From assembly GCF_902170305.1 (NCBI RefSeq), contig NZ_CABHWW010000005.1, forward strand, positions 62,001 through 126,000: DNA of 64,000 nt. The letters are read 5' to 3'. Positions 62,506 to 64,000 of the stretch are shown piece after piece (within the stretch, counting starts at the first letter, position 1; each line of letters starts with the position of its first letter). Under the pieces are notes generated by a model. That model was given only the letters and a program-made list of their open reading frames with translations. It had not been told where the DNA came from and did no database searches. This stretch comes from Yersinia alsatica (lineage in GTDB: Bacteria; Pseudomonadota; Gammaproteobacteria; Enterobacterales; Enterobacteriaceae). A program made the translations under genes and the position numbers.

Positions 62506-63879
62506 TTAGATCACGCGGGAGAACTGCTGCCGGCGTGCCTGTTTACGTAAATAAATATCGAAACACATACAAATATTACGAATGAGTAAGCGCCCACGCG
62601 GTGTCACGCGAATACCTTTGTCATCTCGCTCCACCAGCCCATCTTGTTCAAACGGCGCTAGCAGCTCAAAATCTTCGGCAAAATAATCCGCAAAACCAAT
62701 ACCATAATGCTGTTCAATCGGCTGATAACTAATTTGGAAATTACAAATCAGTGTTTTAATCACGTCACGACGCAAGCAGTCATCCTCGGTCATGGTCAGG
62801 CCACGCCATAATGCATTGCCACGCTGCTCGACCACCGAATAGTAGGTTTTTAAATCTTTTTCATTCTGAGCATAACTGTCACCCAGCATACTGATGGCTG
62901 AGACGCCCAACCCGAGTAAGTCGCTCTCACCTTGGGTGGTATAGCCCTGGAAATTACGATGCAATTTACCGTCACGCTGAGCAACCGCTAATTCATCATC
63001 TGGCCGGGCAAAGTGATCCATGCCAATAAACTGATAGCCGGACTCAGTTAAGAAGCTGATAGTGTGCTGCAAAATATCCAGCCGCTGTTCGGCACTGGGT
63101 AAATCAGCATCTTTAATTTTACGCTGCGCGGCAAACAGGCTCGGCAAATGGGCATAATTGAAAACACTCAGACGATCAGGGCTGAGTTCGGCCACCCGTT
63201 TGAGGGTAAAAGCAAAGCTTTCAGGTGTCTGCTTTGGCAAACCATAAATCAAATCAATATTGGTGGAGTTAAAACCTAAGGCTTTGGCGCGGGCAATGAG
63301 CGCAAAGATAAAGTCTTCATCTTGCTCACGATTGACCAGCCGTTGCACCTCTTTATTGAAATCCTGCACCCCCATGCTCAGGCGGTTAAAGCCTTCAGCA
63401 CGAAGATGGTCAAGGACATCCAACTCAATTTCCCGTGGGTCGACTTCAATTGACTGCTCCGCACCGGGCAGAAAATCAAAGTTTTCACGCAACAGATTCA
63501 TCAAATGAGTGATTTGCGTTTTATTCAGATAGGTTGGCGTGCCGCCGCCCCAATGCATCTGGCTAACCTGACGCCCGGCGAACAGAGCTGCCCGCTGGCG
63601 GATCTCTTTTTCCAAGACCGCCAGATATTCATCAGCTTTATGTTGCTGGCGCGTCACTAGCTTATTGCAACCACAGAAGTAACAAAGCTTATGGCAAAAC
63701 GGGATATGCACGTACAGCGACAAAGGGCGCTGCGGGTAACGTTTCACCGCCTGCTGAAAAGCAGATTCATTGTAATCTTCACTAAACTCAAGCGCAGTGG
63801 GGTACGAAGTGTAACGCGGCCCTGAATAATTATATTTTTGAATCAGGGACAGATCCCAAACTATAGCGTGTTCAGACAT
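62506..63879 (-). CDS. hemN: Oxygen-independent coproporphyrinogen III dehydrogenase
   Basis: Radical-SAM enzyme making protoporphyrinogen IX anaerobically. 457 residues from the ATG at 63879 (AGGA correctly placed; the ATG at 63885 is too close). The 4Fe-4S cysteines are Cys62, Cys66 and Cys69 in FCHKLCYFCGC; SAM-binding WGGGTPTYL and EVDPRE follow. The C-terminal RNICMCFD is conserved. Convergent with glnG as in E. coli. Confidence 0.97.
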   Translation of the reverse strand: MSEHAIVWDLSLIQKYNYSGPRYTSYPTALEFSEDYNESAFQQAVKRYPQRPLSLYVHIPFCHKLCYFCGCNKLVTRQQHKADEYLAVLEKEIRQRAALFAGRQVSQMHWGGGTPTYLNKTQITHLMNLLRENFDFLPGAEQSIEVDPREIELDVLDHLRAEGFNRLSMGVQDFNKEVQRLVNREQDEDFIFALIARAKALGFNSTNIDLIYGLPKQTPESFAFTLKRVAELSPDRLSVFNYAHLPSLFAAQRKIKDADLPSAEQRLDILQHTISFLTESGYQFIGMDHFARPDDELAVAQRDGKLHRNFQGYTTQGESDLLGLGVSAISMLGDSYAQNEKDLKTYYSVVEQRGNALWRGLTMTEDDCLRRDVIKTLICNFQISYQPIEQHYGIGFADYFAEDFELLAPFEQDGLVERDDKGIRVTPRGRLLIRNICMCFDIYLRKQARRQQFSRVI

Positions 63880-64000
63880 GTTCATTCCTTCCGATATTTT
63901 CGCTTACCGGGCCGGTTAGGGGGCAGATGTTTTCGTTGTCTGGCCGCAGTAGCGCTGCGCAATCGTGATCTACGTTGCGACAGCCGCCATAGTTTACCCA
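63880..64000. other. Upstream region of hemN to window edge
   Basis: No gene recognised in 121 bases. The minus strand keeps one Arg/Lys-rich open frame (about 39 codons ending at TGA 63882-63884) that runs off the window. It does not look like the end of YihI, the expected neighbour, and is probably chance. Confidence 0.3.

Noticed and set aside
63882-64000. Arg/Lys-rich minus-strand open frame running off the window, perhaps the end of yihI
   Set aside because: The residues do not match the acidic C-terminus expected for YihI and only 39 codons are visible.

Overview
The window is chromosomal DNA of an enterobacterium, most probably a Yersinia. Gene order across most of it follows the Escherichia coli blocks trmL-cysE-gpsA-secB-grxC-yibN / gpmM-envC-yibQ / tdh-kbl / hldD-waaF-waaC / waaA-coaD-mutM-rpmGB-radC-coaBC-dut-slmA-pyrE-rph-yicC / yicG-ligB-gmk-rpoZ-spoT-trmH-recG-gltS-xanP-yicH / fabY-dtd-yihY-yihX-bipA-glnALG-hemN. 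The proteins, the waaE gene between waaA and coaD, and a dispersed intergenic repeat all resemble what I remember of Yersinia. The species cannot be fixed by eye. No rRNA, tRNA, CRISPR, insertion sequence or prophage was seen.

Layout: 1-9.3 kb holds a minus-strand cysteine/glycerolipid/protein-export block, the plus-strand gpmM-envC-yibQ run and the tdh-kbl threonine degradation pair. 10.7-16.8 kb is the inner-core LPS block; the outer-core genes that E. coli carries between waaC and waaA are replaced by 544 bp of AT-rich DNA without a convincing gene. 16.8-24.2 kb is housekeeping (mutM, L33/L28, radC, coaBC, dut, slmA, pyrE with its attenuator, intact rph, yicC).

24.4-36.0 kb is an accessory block inserted between yicC and yicG. 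It has a LysR-controlled aldo/keto reductase-SDR-SRPBCC operon, a GNAT, a LysE-type exporter, a metallo-beta-lactamase-fold protein, a DUF4282 membrane protein, a nucleoside transporter with a frameshifted C-terminus and a DUF3574 lipoprotein. Its most interesting part is a convergent pair: a PAS-GGDEF-EAL protein of the RpfR/PdeR type and an RpfF-type crotonase. Together these look like a complete DSF (diffusible fatty-acid signal) synthase plus a receptor that would turn the signal into c-di-GMP turnover.

36.3-49.7 kb returns to the conserved backbone (stringent response spoT/rpoZ, recG, glutamate and xanthine transport). 49.8-52.2 kb is a second accessory island: a Ner/Nlp-like regulator followed by three tandem PAS-LuxR paralogues, two of which share an identical 51-bp 3' end. 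52.7-63.9 kb is backbone again, including glnA-glnL-glnG with a recognisable sigma54 promoter and NtrC enhancer sites at the canonical distances, and hemN at the right edge. Four copies, whole or partial, of one dispersed repeat lie in intergenic gaps.
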